A DNA stretch of 64,000 bases from an uncultured Coriobacteriaceae bacterium (GCA_949294735.1 CASFII010000001.1:109396-173395), one strand, 5' to 3'; positions 19,601 through 28,045 are shown, numbered from the stretch's first letter. Made by a program: numbers and translations. The notes: generated from the letters alone by a model not told the origin.

Positions 19601-20037
19601 ATTCCGCAGTCAACCGTAACAATTAAGTCTGGGTGCAGCTCTTTGACTCGCTTGTAAGCTGCTTCCGTGAGACTATAACCCTCTTCGAAACGTCGAGGAA
19701 TAAAGGGAGTTACGTGTCCACCTAAAGCGCGAAGACCTCGCGTTAGAACCGAGGTTGCAGAAATTCCGTCAAGATCAAAGTCGCCAAAGATGACCACGTG
19801 CTTACAAGCCCGAAGAGCCTCTTCGACCTTGTCAGCAACCTCTCCCAACCCCGGGATGTCATACGGATTGTGCCAATCTTTTTCAAGCGAAGGGTGAAGA
19901 AAATCTTGAGCGGCCTCGACCGTACAAATTCCACGGACGGCTAAAACGTTCGCAATAAAATGTGGTAAACCTAATTCTTGCTGAAGAAGGCTAACGCACG
20001 CAGTATCAGCTGCACGAATTTTAAACTGTGCCGACAT
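16681..20037 (-). CDS. recJ: RecJ exonuclease fused to a RecQ-like helicase
   Basis: The 1118-residue product is about twice the length of RecJ. The first 560 residues carry DHH exonuclease motifs: DFDLDG (86-91), VDCG (142-145), DHH (166-168), then DHHA1-type GGHEAAVG (412-419) and an OB-like domain. A Cys-rich linker follows (CLNPEN, LCEDCVEC; residues 571-598). A superfamily 2 helicase comes next, with ATGRGKSLTFQ (663-673), DEAH (768-771), TATAP (803-807) and QMSGRAGRDG (945-954), close to RecQ. RecQ's aromatic-rich loop after DEAH is not evident. The ATG at 20037 is chosen; a GTG at 20052 is possible. Linked nuclease and helicase activities imply DNA end resection in one chain. Confidence 0.9.
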   Translation of the reverse strand: MSAQFKIRAADTACVSLLQQELGLPHFIANVLAVRGICTVEAAQDFLHPSLEKDWHNPYDIPGLGEVADKVEEALRACKHVVIFGDFDLDGISATSVLTRGLRALGGHVTPFIPRRFEEGYSLTEAAYKRVKELHPDLIVTVDCGIASKKEAAEIMADGVDLAITDHHEPADLVPVGMPVADPKINPECPSVVLAGVGVALKLVQILGGRMGIPHLWRDYTDLAALGTVADLMPMRGENRALVDDGIRRMNESPRPCVAALIGSTGAAGKPLSATNLSFSLIPRLNAAGRMGDAQLALDLLLCDDYEESCRLAASLEALNDQRRSIEADLSEIAKAQAAESYHGQRALVVSGENWHEGVKGIVASRLVNTYGVPALLFTIDGDEARGSGRSVGQINLFKAIESVADLTTRFGGHEAAVGVTLPTANLPEFERRLCEYMDTLPEDDFHPLIEIDACVDLDELTLENVEKLEALAPFGQENSVPCLLAQNVMLSNCRAVGAEKNHFSCSLSNGRSAVAAIMFHCTDIETLMKTDSVVNAAFEVQIDEWRGKRTVKAMLRTLAPAHTCGALEACLNPENVSFMSGLYATSNQKLCEDCVECPEEVDAFEVGREMRRACWEARAQLDPSELEEEIIHAIIGDGTLHPSQREILDYCKANHSVLAVMATGRGKSLTFQVHAACQALLKHEASLFVYPLRALIADQAFHLTNALTPFGISVEVLTGESTPEERKRIFGGLDAGDVDIVLTTPEFLNFHTRDFAHSGRIGFVVIDEAHHVGLAKAGQRMAYTQIGNVIQQLGNPTVLALTATAPADIAADIENTLPVQDQVIDETERTNIYLDDQRNIKNRDDYLANLIASGEKTVVYVNSREQSVQVARALRKRVPQLAPLIGFYNAGLSREERKRVEELFRTDALSVLVATSAFGEGVDIPNIRHVVLYHLPFNEVEFNQMSGRAGRDGKPAVVHLLFGRQDAGINERILHDMTPDYDILAQIYRRLRQIQRETGSGYFNLGNEALAELASDSFYQVSPTSAACGVAVFRELGLIETRVTYASHETVRSIRVNENAAKVELTDSVRYREGLGERDIFEAFKDWIMKSDARNLHIHVSRPIVPGDGRGETHGYE

Positions 20038-20221
20038 TCCAAAACCTAACACGCAAAAGTTTCTCTCGCGTGCTATTTTCCCACAAAGCGGCTTTTGAGA
20101 CTAGGGTTTATGACACTGCGCGACCTGGGTGTTTAACAAACTCAGGTAATAATTTTACTTTCGGGTGCCTTCGAAAAACGCTTAATCTTTATTATTCGGT
20201 GCCAGTGCTGTTAAGCACAGC

Positions 20222-20755
20222 TTAAGCGTCTCTGAGCGCCTGGAGCTTGGCTAGAACATCTGCAGGTATACGAGCTGCAATCGTGTTTTTCTCTGCAATC
20301 TTAGGAGTTTCGTCCAGTACTACATCTTCGTAGTACATTTCCATTTCGCGGCTAAATCCATTTGCGCTCATACGGTCAACCCCACCACCAAAAACCGTGT
20401 CTTGAATGGTGGCATCACTGGTAACTACCAGCGTTTGGACTCCTCGTTCGCGTGCATCATGCGCAAGCTTTTCAATTACTTTATCGGCACTTTGACCTGC
20501 GGGCGAAAACATAACACGAACACCCGCTATGTTTTCTACTTCCCCGCGCGAATGTATGTTACGTGCGCCATCGAACACAATAATGGCGCTGTATTCATAC
20601 CCTGCGTAATTGACAACGTCATTAAGAAGCGTTTCACGCGCCCTGTTGAAAGCGTCGTCGGTAGAATCTTCGTCTGGCGAAAACAAATAGCGACTGCCCG
20701 AACGCAATACGTTATAGCCATCAACGATGAGAAGTTTTTTACGCCGTGTTGCCAT
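20222..20755 (-). CDS. NYN-domain RNase (YacP/Rae1-like)
   Basis: The 177-residue protein starts with KKLLIVDGYNVLRSG, the first acidic motif of the NYN/PIN-like fold, and continues with IIVFDGARN, VMFSPAGQSADKVIEKL and TLVVTSDATIQDTVFG, which supply the remaining conserved Asp residues. This is the YacP family; B. subtilis Rae1 is a ribosome-associated endoribonuclease of this family. It lies beside rlmB, an arrangement known from Firmicutes (rlmB-yacP), here in the order rlmB then NYN on the minus strand with a 38-bp gap. Gene identity by family is good; target RNA is unknown. Confidence 0.88.
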   Translation of the reverse strand: MATRRKKLLIVDGYNVLRSGSRYLFSPDEDSTDDAFNRARETLLNDVVNYAGYEYSAIIVFDGARNIHSRGEVENIAGVRVMFSPAGQSADKVIEKLAHDARERGVQTLVVTSDATIQDTVFGGGVDRMSANGFSREMEMYYEDVVLDETPKIAEKNTIAARIPADVLAKLQALRDA

Positions 20756-20793
20756 CTGAATGTGCTCTTGCCTTAAGATCTGATTTTAATTAC

Positions 20794-21540
20794 TTAGAAG
20801 TTCTGTCGGAGCCACTCATACATGCAGGCAGTAGAAGCTTGAGCAACGTTTAGCGAAGAAACTTCGCCGATTTGAGGCAGTTTAACCAAAAAGTCGCAGG
20901 AATCCATCACTAGCCGAGAAATACCTTCGCCTTCGTTACCCATAACCAGTGCAATCTTCCCTTTAAGATTGCTTTGCCAAATATAGTCCTGAGCATGTTC
21001 GCTTGCCCCAGCAACCCAAAAACCTGCCTCTTTTAAACGTTCAATTGTTTGCGTCAGATTGGCCACCTGGCTTACTGGAATGTGAGAAATTGCTCCTGCG
21101 GAGCTTTTATACGTTGCTGCTGTAACATGAGCTGCGCGCTTATTGGGAATAATAAGTCCTGCCGCACCAACCGATTCGGCACTCCTGGCAATAGCCCCTA
21201 AATTTCCCGCATCGGTGATATGGTCTAAAAGCACAACCAGCGCGCGACCCTCATGTTCTTTTGCACTGTTTTCTGCTGCTTCCAAAATAGAAGTAACATT
21301 TACGTACTCAAAAGGTCTCGTTTCAGCCATAAGCCCTTGATGGCTGCCGCGCTCAGAAAGATCATCGAGACGTTTTCGCGAAACCGTTTTTACTTGCACG
21401 CCAAAACGTTTCGCCTTGCGCAAAACATCCTCAATGAGACTATCCTTTTTCACATTGTCGGCAATCAAAATACACTTGATTGGCACATTGGTGCGCAATG
21501 CCTCTAAAACTGGACGCTTGCCTTCAATATAATCTGCCAT
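20794..21540 (-). CDS. rlmB: 23S rRNA 2'-O-methyltransferase, TrmH/SpoU family (RlmB)
   Basis: The 248-residue protein has an N-terminal substrate-binding domain starting ADYIEGKRPVLEAL, typical of RlmB, then a SpoU knot domain. Knot motifs are LDHITDAGNLGAIARSAES (motif 1, with the catalytic Arg), VMGNEGEGISRL (motif 2) and IGEVSSLNVAQASTACMYE (motif 3). RlmB methylates G2251 in the 23S rRNA peptidyl-transferase loop using SAM. A paralogous TrmH-family enzyme with a different target cannot be excluded, but the GKRPVLEAL start is characteristic. Confidence 0.92.
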   Translation of the reverse strand: MADYIEGKRPVLEALRTNVPIKCILIADNVKKDSLIEDVLRKAKRFGVQVKTVSRKRLDDLSERGSHQGLMAETRPFEYVNVTSILEAAENSAKEHEGRALVVLLDHITDAGNLGAIARSAESVGAAGLIIPNKRAAHVTAATYKSSAGAISHIPVSQVANLTQTIERLKEAGFWVAGASEHAQDYIWQSNLKGKIALVMGNEGEGISRLVMDSCDFLVKLPQIGEVSSLNVAQASTACMYEWLRQNF

Positions 21541-21603
21541 GATATTCCTTATCGTAGACTACACTGCAGCCTTAGCTCTTTCTGCCGGCGGCTCTTGCTG
21601 CTA

Positions 21604-22491
21604 CTAGTTTTCGTTGTTGTCTTTTAGTTTATCGAATTCTTCTTCCACAAGCTCGTATTTTTGTGAAGCTACTGGAGACTTCTTTACCGAAGAGCTCTCA
21701 CCACCTAGCAAAAACACATCACGAAGAACTTGTAAGGGCGAGCGATGATCTTCGGTGGCTGCCGCTTTCAAAGTACGCCCAACTTGCTTGACGCTTTCTT
21801 CGGCTCCACGAACCGCATGAGTGACCTTCGGGGTAAGGTCTACTTCACTCGAGGTCTTCCAGTTAAAGTACACGCTCCAATAGCGCAGCAGCACCGCTAC
21901 AGCAACACAGAGAACACCCGCAATGCCCAGCGGACAATCAAGCCAGGCAAGGAGCACGTACAAAGTAGCGCCACCTAAACCCGCCAAGGCATAGAAGTTG
22001 CTTTCCTTGAATATGCCTGGAGTTTCACCTACACAGATGTCACGAAGCGCGCCGCCACCCACTGCAGTGATACCACCCAACATAATAGACATCACGATGC
22101 CTTGCCCGCACGCTACCGCTTTACTGGCGCCTGCCAACGCAAACATGCCAACTGAAAAGGCATCTGCAAAAAAGACCGTTGCATTTAGGTGACGGAATAG
22201 CCCACGAAAATAAAACACAAAAGCACTGATGACGATGCTAATAATCACCAAATCAGGGTGTGACATAAAATAGATTCCGTGGTTCTGGAGCAATAAGTCA
22301 CGGATAATGCCGCCGCCATAGCCCGTAATAAGGCCTAAAACCACCGTACCAATGATATCTAGTTTTCGGTCGCACGCAAATAACGCTCCCGTCAGGACAC
22401 CAACCAATACCGAAAAATAATCTATTCCCCAAGGTACCGTAAGCACCTGGCCGTCGGAAAACAATTGTTGTATAAGCGCTGTGAAGTCCAC
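21604..22491 (-). CDS. UPF0126/TRIC-like cation channel family protein
   Basis: The 295-residue membrane protein has about seven hydrophobic helices in its first 200 residues with two repeated glycine-rich motifs: GLITGYGGGIIRDLLL near 60 and GGITAVGGGALRDICVG near 145. These duplicated GGGxxRD motifs define the UPF0126 (YadS-like, prokaryotic TRIC) family of trimeric cation channels. Unlike the roughly 205-residue family norm, it carries a polar, charged C-terminal extension of about 85 residues ending in KDNNEN, likely cytoplasmic. Transport substrate is unknown. Confidence 0.85.
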   Translation of the reverse strand: MDFTALIQQLFSDGQVLTVPWGIDYFSVLVGVLTGALFACDRKLDIIGTVVLGLITGYGGGIIRDLLLQNHGIYFMSHPDLVIISIVISAFVFYFRGLFRHLNATVFFADAFSVGMFALAGASKAVACGQGIVMSIMLGGITAVGGGALRDICVGETPGIFKESNFYALAGLGGATLYVLLAWLDCPLGIAGVLCVAVAVLLRYWSVYFNWKTSSEVDLTPKVTHAVRGAEESVKQVGRTLKAAATEDHRSPLQVLRDVFLLGGESSSVKKSPVASQKYELVEEEFDKLKDNNEN

Positions 22492-22593
22492 ATTCTTCCT
22501 TCCAAAATGCGCAGTTCATTGTAGCTGAAAAGCACAAAGTAAGAAAACGCCTCTGACTCTGTATTCAATTCATGAATTCAGTTTTAGAAAGTA

Positions 22594-24249
22594 TTAACTT
22601 TTTCGACGCCAGATATCTACCAGTACCCAGATAGTCAGAACAAAGGCAATAACAAACCCTATGAACGCCAGCACAGGAATTCCTAACCAACGCGGCTCCA
22701 TGTTTGAAAGCGAAAGGAATGAAGAACCCACAAAGAAGCCAGCGATAATCATGCCAATAGTCAGGCGGTTGATGATCCGAGAAAGACCCGCCAAGGGTGC
22801 TTCTGAACCGAGCATTTCCATATTGACTTTAAGTTGTCCGCGCGTAGCCATCTTCAAGGCTTCGCCTGCGTACTTCGCGCTGTCTAAGGCGCCACGAGTG
22901 CCTGCTCGCATCTTCAGCGCCAGTTCTTCGGCTTCTTTTTCCACTACCTCACGTGTGGTTTTGCTGCGCTTGATATGAGCGTTGATGATGCTAACCACAT
23001 TGTCATTGGGAATAAACGGCGCGACGGTACCTTCCAGGGTCACAATGCCGCGCGAAACACCCGTAATAGAGGAAGGAAGTGTCACCTTGCACACACGGGC
23101 CAGCGCAATAAGGTCATTCAAGAACTGCCCGATATCAATTTCTGAGACATCGCATGAACCATAGTCTTTGAGGATACTATCAAGCTCTCCGAGCAAGCGC
23201 GGATGATCAATAGCAGAATTGTCTTTCGAAACCGCAAAGGCCAAGAGAGCGTCTTTTAGTTCAGTGGCGCTTTCCATGCCAACAGCAGAAATAATGTTTC
23301 CAAACCCAGCGCGGTCACGCGGAGAAAGTCTGCCCATAATTCCCAGGTCAATGTAGACAATCTTACCCTTGCGAATAATGATGTTGCCTGGGTGTGGGTC
23401 TGCATGGAAGAAGCCGAAATCTAAAATCTGGGATGCATAATTATCCAGAATTTTTTCGCCAATTTCAGAAAGATCATAACCAGCTTCAAGCAGATGGTCA
23501 TGCGCGGAAATAGGGATACCTTCAATATATTCCATGACGAGCACGTATTCACCGCACAGCTCTGGATAGACCTTCGGGCAATCTATATACACCACATCAG
23601 CGTTTAAACGTGCAAATTCTTGCAGGTTTTCTGCTTCGCGCGCAAAGTCGGTTTCTTCTAAAAACGTTGCCCAGAGTTCTTCAACTACATCGCGAAGGTC
23701 AAGCATCTGCTCGTCTTTCATCAAGCGAGAAACCTGACGAGCAACAAGACGCATGATGTCGATGTCAAGCGCCATGGTGTCTTTAACACCTGGACGTTGG
23801 ATCTTTATGGCAACAGTATCTCCATTGACCAGGCGCGCTTTATGAACCTGTGCTAACGAAGCACTGCCTAGCGGCTTCGGATCAATAGCATCAAAGATTT
23901 CGTATTGTTTGTCCCCGTAAATGTCATGTACGGCTGCAAGAATTTCTTCAAACGGAAGCGGGTCGCATTCTGCTTGCAGCTTAGAAAGTTCCTGACAGTA
24001 GGCTTCAGGTAAAATTTCTGAACGAGTAGAAAGCGTTTGCCCAATTTTTACAAAACTGGGGCCAAGATCTTCCAAAAGCTCCCTAAATTCAACAGGTGAG
24101 AACCCCTTCAAGAAGTGGTAGTGCTGTAAAATGCGGAAGATTTCTTTAAGGCGGCGCCTACGAGCTTTCGGCGTAAGATGGAACCTGTCGGCATCTTCTA
24201 TGCTCGAGCCATTACTAAAGAAATATTTAAGCAGGGTGTTTTCCGCCAT
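22594..24249 (-). CDS. ABC1/UbiB-family atypical kinase
   Basis: The 551-residue protein has the KxGQ-type motif DLGPSFVKIGQTLSTR near residue 65, the Ala-rich nucleotide loop PLGSASLAQVHKA, the ion-pair Lys in TVAIKIQRPGV, the catalytic HADPHPGNI near 285 and the metal-binding YIDLGIMG. Two hydrophobic helices close the C-terminus (about 497-517 and 525-545). UbiB/ABC1 proteins are ATPases linked to quinone or lipid metabolism. In an organism using menaquinone or no quinone the role is open. The upstream neighbour on the same strand is a phasin-like protein, and the two probably form an operon. Confidence 0.93.
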   Translation of the reverse strand: MAENTLLKYFFSNGSSIEDADRFHLTPKARRRRLKEIFRILQHYHFLKGFSPVEFRELLEDLGPSFVKIGQTLSTRSEILPEAYCQELSKLQAECDPLPFEEILAAVHDIYGDKQYEIFDAIDPKPLGSASLAQVHKARLVNGDTVAIKIQRPGVKDTMALDIDIMRLVARQVSRLMKDEQMLDLRDVVEELWATFLEETDFAREAENLQEFARLNADVVYIDCPKVYPELCGEYVLVMEYIEGIPISAHDHLLEAGYDLSEIGEKILDNYASQILDFGFFHADPHPGNIIIRKGKIVYIDLGIMGRLSPRDRAGFGNIISAVGMESATELKDALLAFAVSKDNSAIDHPRLLGELDSILKDYGSCDVSEIDIGQFLNDLIALARVCKVTLPSSITGVSRGIVTLEGTVAPFIPNDNVVSIINAHIKRSKTTREVVEKEAEELALKMRAGTRGALDSAKYAGEALKMATRGQLKVNMEMLGSEAPLAGLSRIINRLTIGMIIAGFFVGSSFLSLSNMEPRWLGIPVLAFIGFVIAFVLTIWVLVDIWRRKS

Positions 24250-24305
24250 AGAGAACGCTTTTCTACCTAGCTATCGGACCACCTATACAACAACCAAGTC
24301 ACACG

Positions 24306-24746
24306 CTATTTCGTTTCAGTTTGTTCTGCCTGTTCAGTAGATTCGGTACCTTCATCGGCTACCCCTTCAGAAGGCGCTACTTCTGATTCCTCTGTTTCCA
24401 CTACTACCGCTTCAACCTCTACTGTTTCTTCAGCTTCAGCTGCTGCCTTTTCAGCCTCGCGTGCCGTAATTTTCTCTTCAATTCCATGCAGCTTCTGCAG
24501 GAATTCTTCACGCTGCTCAGCGTTCATCATGCTCATGCGAGCTTCAATAAGGTCATACTGCACATTTTCTGCTGCCCCAGCTACCTTATGCTTGAGCTCA
24601 CTATTGAGTTCCTTGCCTTGATCAACCGTGATTTCGCCTTTTTCAATCATTTGATCGATGAGTTCTTTTGCTTTTTCGCCCGTAAGAGCAAGGGCTCCAA
24701 CACCAGCGAATAAAACATCTTTGAAAGTGTCGCCAAGATTTGCCAT
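24306..24746 (-). CDS. Phasin-like coiled-coil protein
   Basis: The 146-residue protein begins MANLGDTFKDVLFAGVGALALTGE and continues with a helical segment rich in Lys and Glu (KAKELIDQMIEKGEITVDQG, then ELKHKV). That resembles phasin/PhaF-type polyhydroxyalkanoate granule proteins. Its last 55 residues are a very acidic, low-complexity Glu/Val/Thr tail. ATG 24746 follows AAAGGAGGCTCTT; 18 upstream codons are excluded. Similar small proteins are often encoded beside ABC1 kinases in Gram-positives, as here (56 bp from it). No PHA synthase is in the window, so a granule role is not supported; a regulatory partner of the kinase is an inference. Confidence 0.75.
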   Translation of the reverse strand: MANLGDTFKDVLFAGVGALALTGEKAKELIDQMIEKGEITVDQGKELNSELKHKVAGAAENVQYDLIEARMSMMNAEQREEFLQKLHGIEEKITAREAEKAAAEAEETVEVEAVVVETEESEVAPSEGVADEGTESTEQAEQTETK

Positions 24747-24881
24747 AAGAGCCTCCTTTGACCGCGCTGGTCTGCATAAATGTACCAACAAATTCATCAT
24801 AGCATCAAATGAGATTCCTTTAGCAAGAATTGAAATTCGTTGCCTTGCCGTTGTTTAGGGGAAATAAAAGAAGTTGCAAAA

Positions 24882-24909
24882 AGGGCGGCTCTCTTTCGAG
24901 AGCCGCCCT
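24882..24909 (-). terminator. Rho-independent terminator of surface protein 1
   Basis: A perfect 12-bp GC-rich stem (24882-24893 with 24898-24909) with tetraloop TTTC is followed on the minus strand by TTTTTGC. A near-copy lies after the paralogous gene at 28022-28045. Confidence 0.92.
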
Positions 24910-24948
24910 CGTTAGTTAGCTAGTGTATTTATCTAGAAAACCTATTGC

Positions 24949-27843
24949 TTAGTTTTCCTTGCGCAGAACATAGGCTGCACCACCTGCTGCCGCAAGAGCA
25001 GCAAATCCAACAGCTGCTATAGGTGCTACAGGAACGGAGTCACCCGTTTCAGCAAGGGTGTCTTCGCCTTCGGCAACATCCTTGCCTTCATCGGTAGGTT
25101 CTTCGGGCGCTGGACCTGGGGTGGGTTCATCAGCAATCTGTTCCCACTTAGCCACCAAGAGCAGATCAGAAGTTACGGGTGTAGTAAAATCATATGCTTC
25201 CCCGTAAGACCACGCCCCATTTTCATCAAAGGTGCCCGTATACCAACCCAGGAACTTATAGCCTTCGCAAACTGGATCAACTGCAGGCTTGGAAACTGTA
25301 TCTCCTTTAACAACTTCCAACTCAGCGTTTTCGGTGTCACCTAAACAATCGTCAAAAGTTACCGTATACGTGATGGTTTCGACCTGAGTGCCTTCTTCAG
25401 CTGCAAATTCTTCAGCTGCTTCTTTGTCTTCAAACACCCACAGCGTACCGTCAGCGTCAGTCACTTTATGAGCACCGCCGTTTTCTACTGCGTCGTCTTC
25501 AGTAGGATAAATGTCGTAAGGCGTTTCGTCACTATGCACTGCAATGGCCGCATTTTCGACTAAAACATCCTTAACTGCTTTATCACTAAAAGAGCCCCCG
25601 GCAACAAAGCCTTTGCCGTCTACAGCCTTAAAGTTTTCTGAATCAATCTTGCCAATAAACTCTCCGTCAGTTACTGATAAATCAATCTGATCAACAGCAT
25701 CCTGGTCATTGTTTTGAATATTTTGCTGCATAAATGCGGTATCTGCTTCAACGGTACCGCCATTGACTGTCACCTTAATAGGAAGCTTAGTAGTGTGTTG
25801 CATCACAGCAATACCAGCGCCGTCAACAGTGTTACCACCACCACTTGGATAGGTGATGGTTTCGTTCAGGTCCCCCTTGATGGTACCGCCGTTCACTTCC
25901 AACTCGCCAGCACGCATTTCGATACCAGTAGATCCCTGAATGATGCCGCCGTTAACCACTAGTTTTCCGTATTGTGGATGGTAGATACCCGTTCCAATTT
26001 CGCTTACCAGCGTGCCACCATTGATGGTAATAAGCGTATTGTGTTTCTTCCTATCACCATTACCACTTACGGCAAAAGCATGTGCTTCAATAGTTGCACC
26101 GTCATTAACCGTAAGTTTGGTGGCGGTTAACTCATCATAGGTTGCTTCAGTGCCATTGCCATACACGGTTACACCGTAAATATAGCCGCTACGACCATCA
26201 ACTTTTTGAGCCTTGATAACCGTGCCATTATTTAACGTGGCTTCAGCGCCATCAATGACGCGCATGCCATAAGAATCGCCTGATTGAGGAACGGTAACCA
26301 AAACCTCTACGCCTTCTGTAGTGAGCGAAGTAGCGGCACCTTCAGCAACAATAGCGATAGACCTTAAGGTTCCACGTTCATCAAGCAGGGTGCCATTTTT
26401 AATAACACTTGTGCCTGACTTGAAATAAAGACCGCCTTCACCCTGGGCACCCGTGCCCCCAACGATTGAAAGTTTATGGCTGGCTAAGTCAATCGTGAGG
26501 CCTTTTTCAATGCTGAGAGGTGCAGTTTCTGCATCTGCTAAAAGTGTGATGGTATCACCATCTTCAGCAGCCGCTACTGCTTCGGCAAACGAATAGTGTT
26601 GAGTTCCATTAACCTCGGCCACGCGCTCTTTTTCCTGCGCTACCCAATTACCGTTTTCGTCTTGAACAACTTCATGGCCTGGGGCCAAGAAATCGCTCTT
26701 AAGTTCGGAAGAGAAGGTTCCTTCGGATACTAGTAAGCCACCTAATTCGTTATCTACATGTACCGCGCCGGTTTGTTCACCACCAGTGAAGCTACCACCC
26801 TTAACTACCAGAGTCGCTTCTTCATGATTGCCGCCGTCAGCGTTGCTGTTACCAACATAGATTGCTTCGCGCTCTTCAGAAGAGAAGGTTCCGTCATACA
26901 CCGTGGCAGCGGTCTTATAAGATTCTCCCGCTACATAAAGAGCATAGAAAACAGCACCGTGATCCTTTTCGCAATCAACGGTCTTGAAAACGCCATCATA
27001 AATATCGAGTGTGCCACCTACTGTGGTCACCCCGCCCTGAGTACCCGTCACTTCGGCGTAGTTAATACGCAGGTATGCATTATCTGAAAAGTACCCATTT
27101 CTGATAGTGTATCCCCAGTGGTCGCTATCGCAAGAACTGCACGAAGTGTTTACAAACGTACCACCGTCTATAGTTGCATTACCGCTATTATCAAATGCGG
27201 GATACCAGGGAGACTCAAAATACCCGCCCGTGATGGTGGTTGTAGAATCTTTGTAAGAGTTAACAGCAGTAACACTGGTATCGAAGGTGCCATCTTTAAT
27301 TACTAACGTGGCTCCACTCTCGTTCCAAACGTTAGCCGAACCGGATCCCAATGACCCTCGATACGTGCCATTTTCAATGGTGAGGTTTCCATTATTAGTA
27401 ATGGAGCCTTTACCCTTGGAGCTCATGGAGGTGTCAATAGTCCCCTTGCCCGTAACGGTCAAAGTTCCGTTGTTCGTTAATGGACGAAGCGCATAACCCT
27501 TCTCGCAAGTGATGCTCTTTCCTTGCATATCGAAGACTATATTCTGCCCTTTCTCAACAGCAATAACCTCGTCACCAGCCACAACAACATTAGCTAACAA
27601 GGTAACTGTTGTTTTGGTGCCGTCTGTAGGGACAGCCGCAAACGCTTCCGCAAGCGTATCGTAGTCAGTGCCATTCACCTTTGCCACTGCTGTTTCAGCC
27701 TGAACCACTGGTTTAACAGCTTCTGAGCTGCCACTATTGGTTTCGATAGCAAAAGCAGGAACGGCAACAAACAGCGAAAGCACGAGCGTCAATGGAAGAA
27801 CCAGAGCAGCCTGCTTACCCTTTCTACCAAATAAATTCCGCAT
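24949..27843 (-). CDS. Cell-wall-anchored beta-helix surface protein 1
   Basis: ATG 27843 (RBS AAGGGA) gives 964 residues. A signal peptide ends in PAFA (residues 29-32). Two regions begin with the pattern KVNGTDYDTLAEAFA or EVNGTQHYSFAEAVA and contain many Thr/Gly/Asn-rich imperfect repeats, such as VKGGSFTG and INGGTL, typical of parallel beta-helices. Near the C-terminus an InlB B-repeat-like domain (GYKFLGWYTGTFDENGAWS) precedes a Pro/Glu linker. The end is LAETG (930-934), a hydrophobic span and a short RKEN tail, an LPxTG-like sorting signal. It is a probable adhesin or carbohydrate-binding protein; the ligand is unknown. It is a tandem paralogue of the next gene. Confidence 0.88.
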   Translation of the reverse strand: MRNLFGRKGKQAALVLPLTLVLSLFVAVPAFAIETNSGSSEAVKPVVQAETAVAKVNGTDYDTLAEAFAAVPTDGTKTTVTLLANVVVAGDEVIAVEKGQNIVFDMQGKSITCEKGYALRPLTNNGTLTVTGKGTIDTSMSSKGKGSITNNGNLTIENGTYRGSLGSGSANVWNESGATLVIKDGTFDTSVTAVNSYKDSTTTITGGYFESPWYPAFDNSGNATIDGGTFVNTSCSSCDSDHWGYTIRNGYFSDNAYLRINYAEVTGTQGGVTTVGGTLDIYDGVFKTVDCEKDHGAVFYALYVAGESYKTAATVYDGTFSSEEREAIYVGNSNADGGNHEEATLVVKGGSFTGGEQTGAVHVDNELGGLLVSEGTFSSELKSDFLAPGHEVVQDENGNWVAQEKERVAEVNGTQHYSFAEAVAAAEDGDTITLLADAETAPLSIEKGLTIDLASHKLSIVGGTGAQGEGGLYFKSGTSVIKNGTLLDERGTLRSIAIVAEGAATSLTTEGVEVLVTVPQSGDSYGMRVIDGAEATLNNGTVIKAQKVDGRSGYIYGVTVYGNGTEATYDELTATKLTVNDGATIEAHAFAVSGNGDRKKHNTLITINGGTLVSEIGTGIYHPQYGKLVVNGGIIQGSTGIEMRAGELEVNGGTIKGDLNETITYPSGGGNTVDGAGIAVMQHTTKLPIKVTVNGGTVEADTAFMQQNIQNNDQDAVDQIDLSVTDGEFIGKIDSENFKAVDGKGFVAGGSFSDKAVKDVLVENAAIAVHSDETPYDIYPTEDDAVENGGAHKVTDADGTLWVFEDKEAAEEFAAEEGTQVETITYTVTFDDCLGDTENAELEVVKGDTVSKPAVDPVCEGYKFLGWYTGTFDENGAWSYGEAYDFTTPVTSDLLLVAKWEQIADEPTPGPAPEEPTDEGKDVAEGEDTLAETGDSVPVAPIAAVGFAALAAAGGAAYVLRKEN

Positions 27844-27886
27844 ACCACATATCCCTTCCCTCAAGTAATTAAATCTGCTTGAGAAT

Positions 27887-27978
27887 ATTCGATAAACGAA
27901 TTTATGATACCCCCCTACAACAATAGAAATCAAGAGGAGGAGAGAAATTAAACGAACGGTAAAAGAAATTTTACAAAC
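27887..27978 (-). repeat. Duplicated upstream region, copy 1
   Basis: This roughly 92-bp stretch upstream of surface protein 1 is repeated, about 90 percent identical by eye, upstream of surface protein 2 at 31326-31416. It contains the candidate promoter at 27904-27933 and the inverted repeat ATTCG-N4-5-CGAAT at 27887-27901. This is direct evidence that promoters and genes were duplicated together. Confidence 0.85.
27904..27933 (-). promoter_or_regulatory. Candidate promoter of surface protein 1
   Basis: On the minus strand TTGATT (27928-27933) and TATCAT (27904-27909) are separated by 18 bp. The same pair occurs in the paralogous copy with a 17-bp spacer. The TTCG/CGAA inverted repeat lies just downstream of the -10 and could be an operator. 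Confidence 0.55.
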
Positions 27979-28021
27979 CGCCAAAGAGAGACAGCACTCA
28001 TTTAGAAAGGCAAAAGAATAA

Positions 28022-28045
28022 GGCGACTCTCTTTCGAGAGCCGCC
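28022..28045 (-). terminator. Terminator of surface protein 2
   Basis: A 10-bp stem with one G-U pair (28022-28031 with 28036-28045) and loop TTTC is followed on the minus strand by TTATTCTTTT. It is a degenerate copy of the terminator at 24882-24909, starting about 35 bp after the stop. Confidence 0.8.

Noticed and set aside
22567..22578. 12-bp palindrome AATTCATGAATT upstream of the UPF0126/ABC1 region
   Set aside because: Single copy in AT-rich intergenic sequence; no adjacent promoter hexamers, so no support as an operator.
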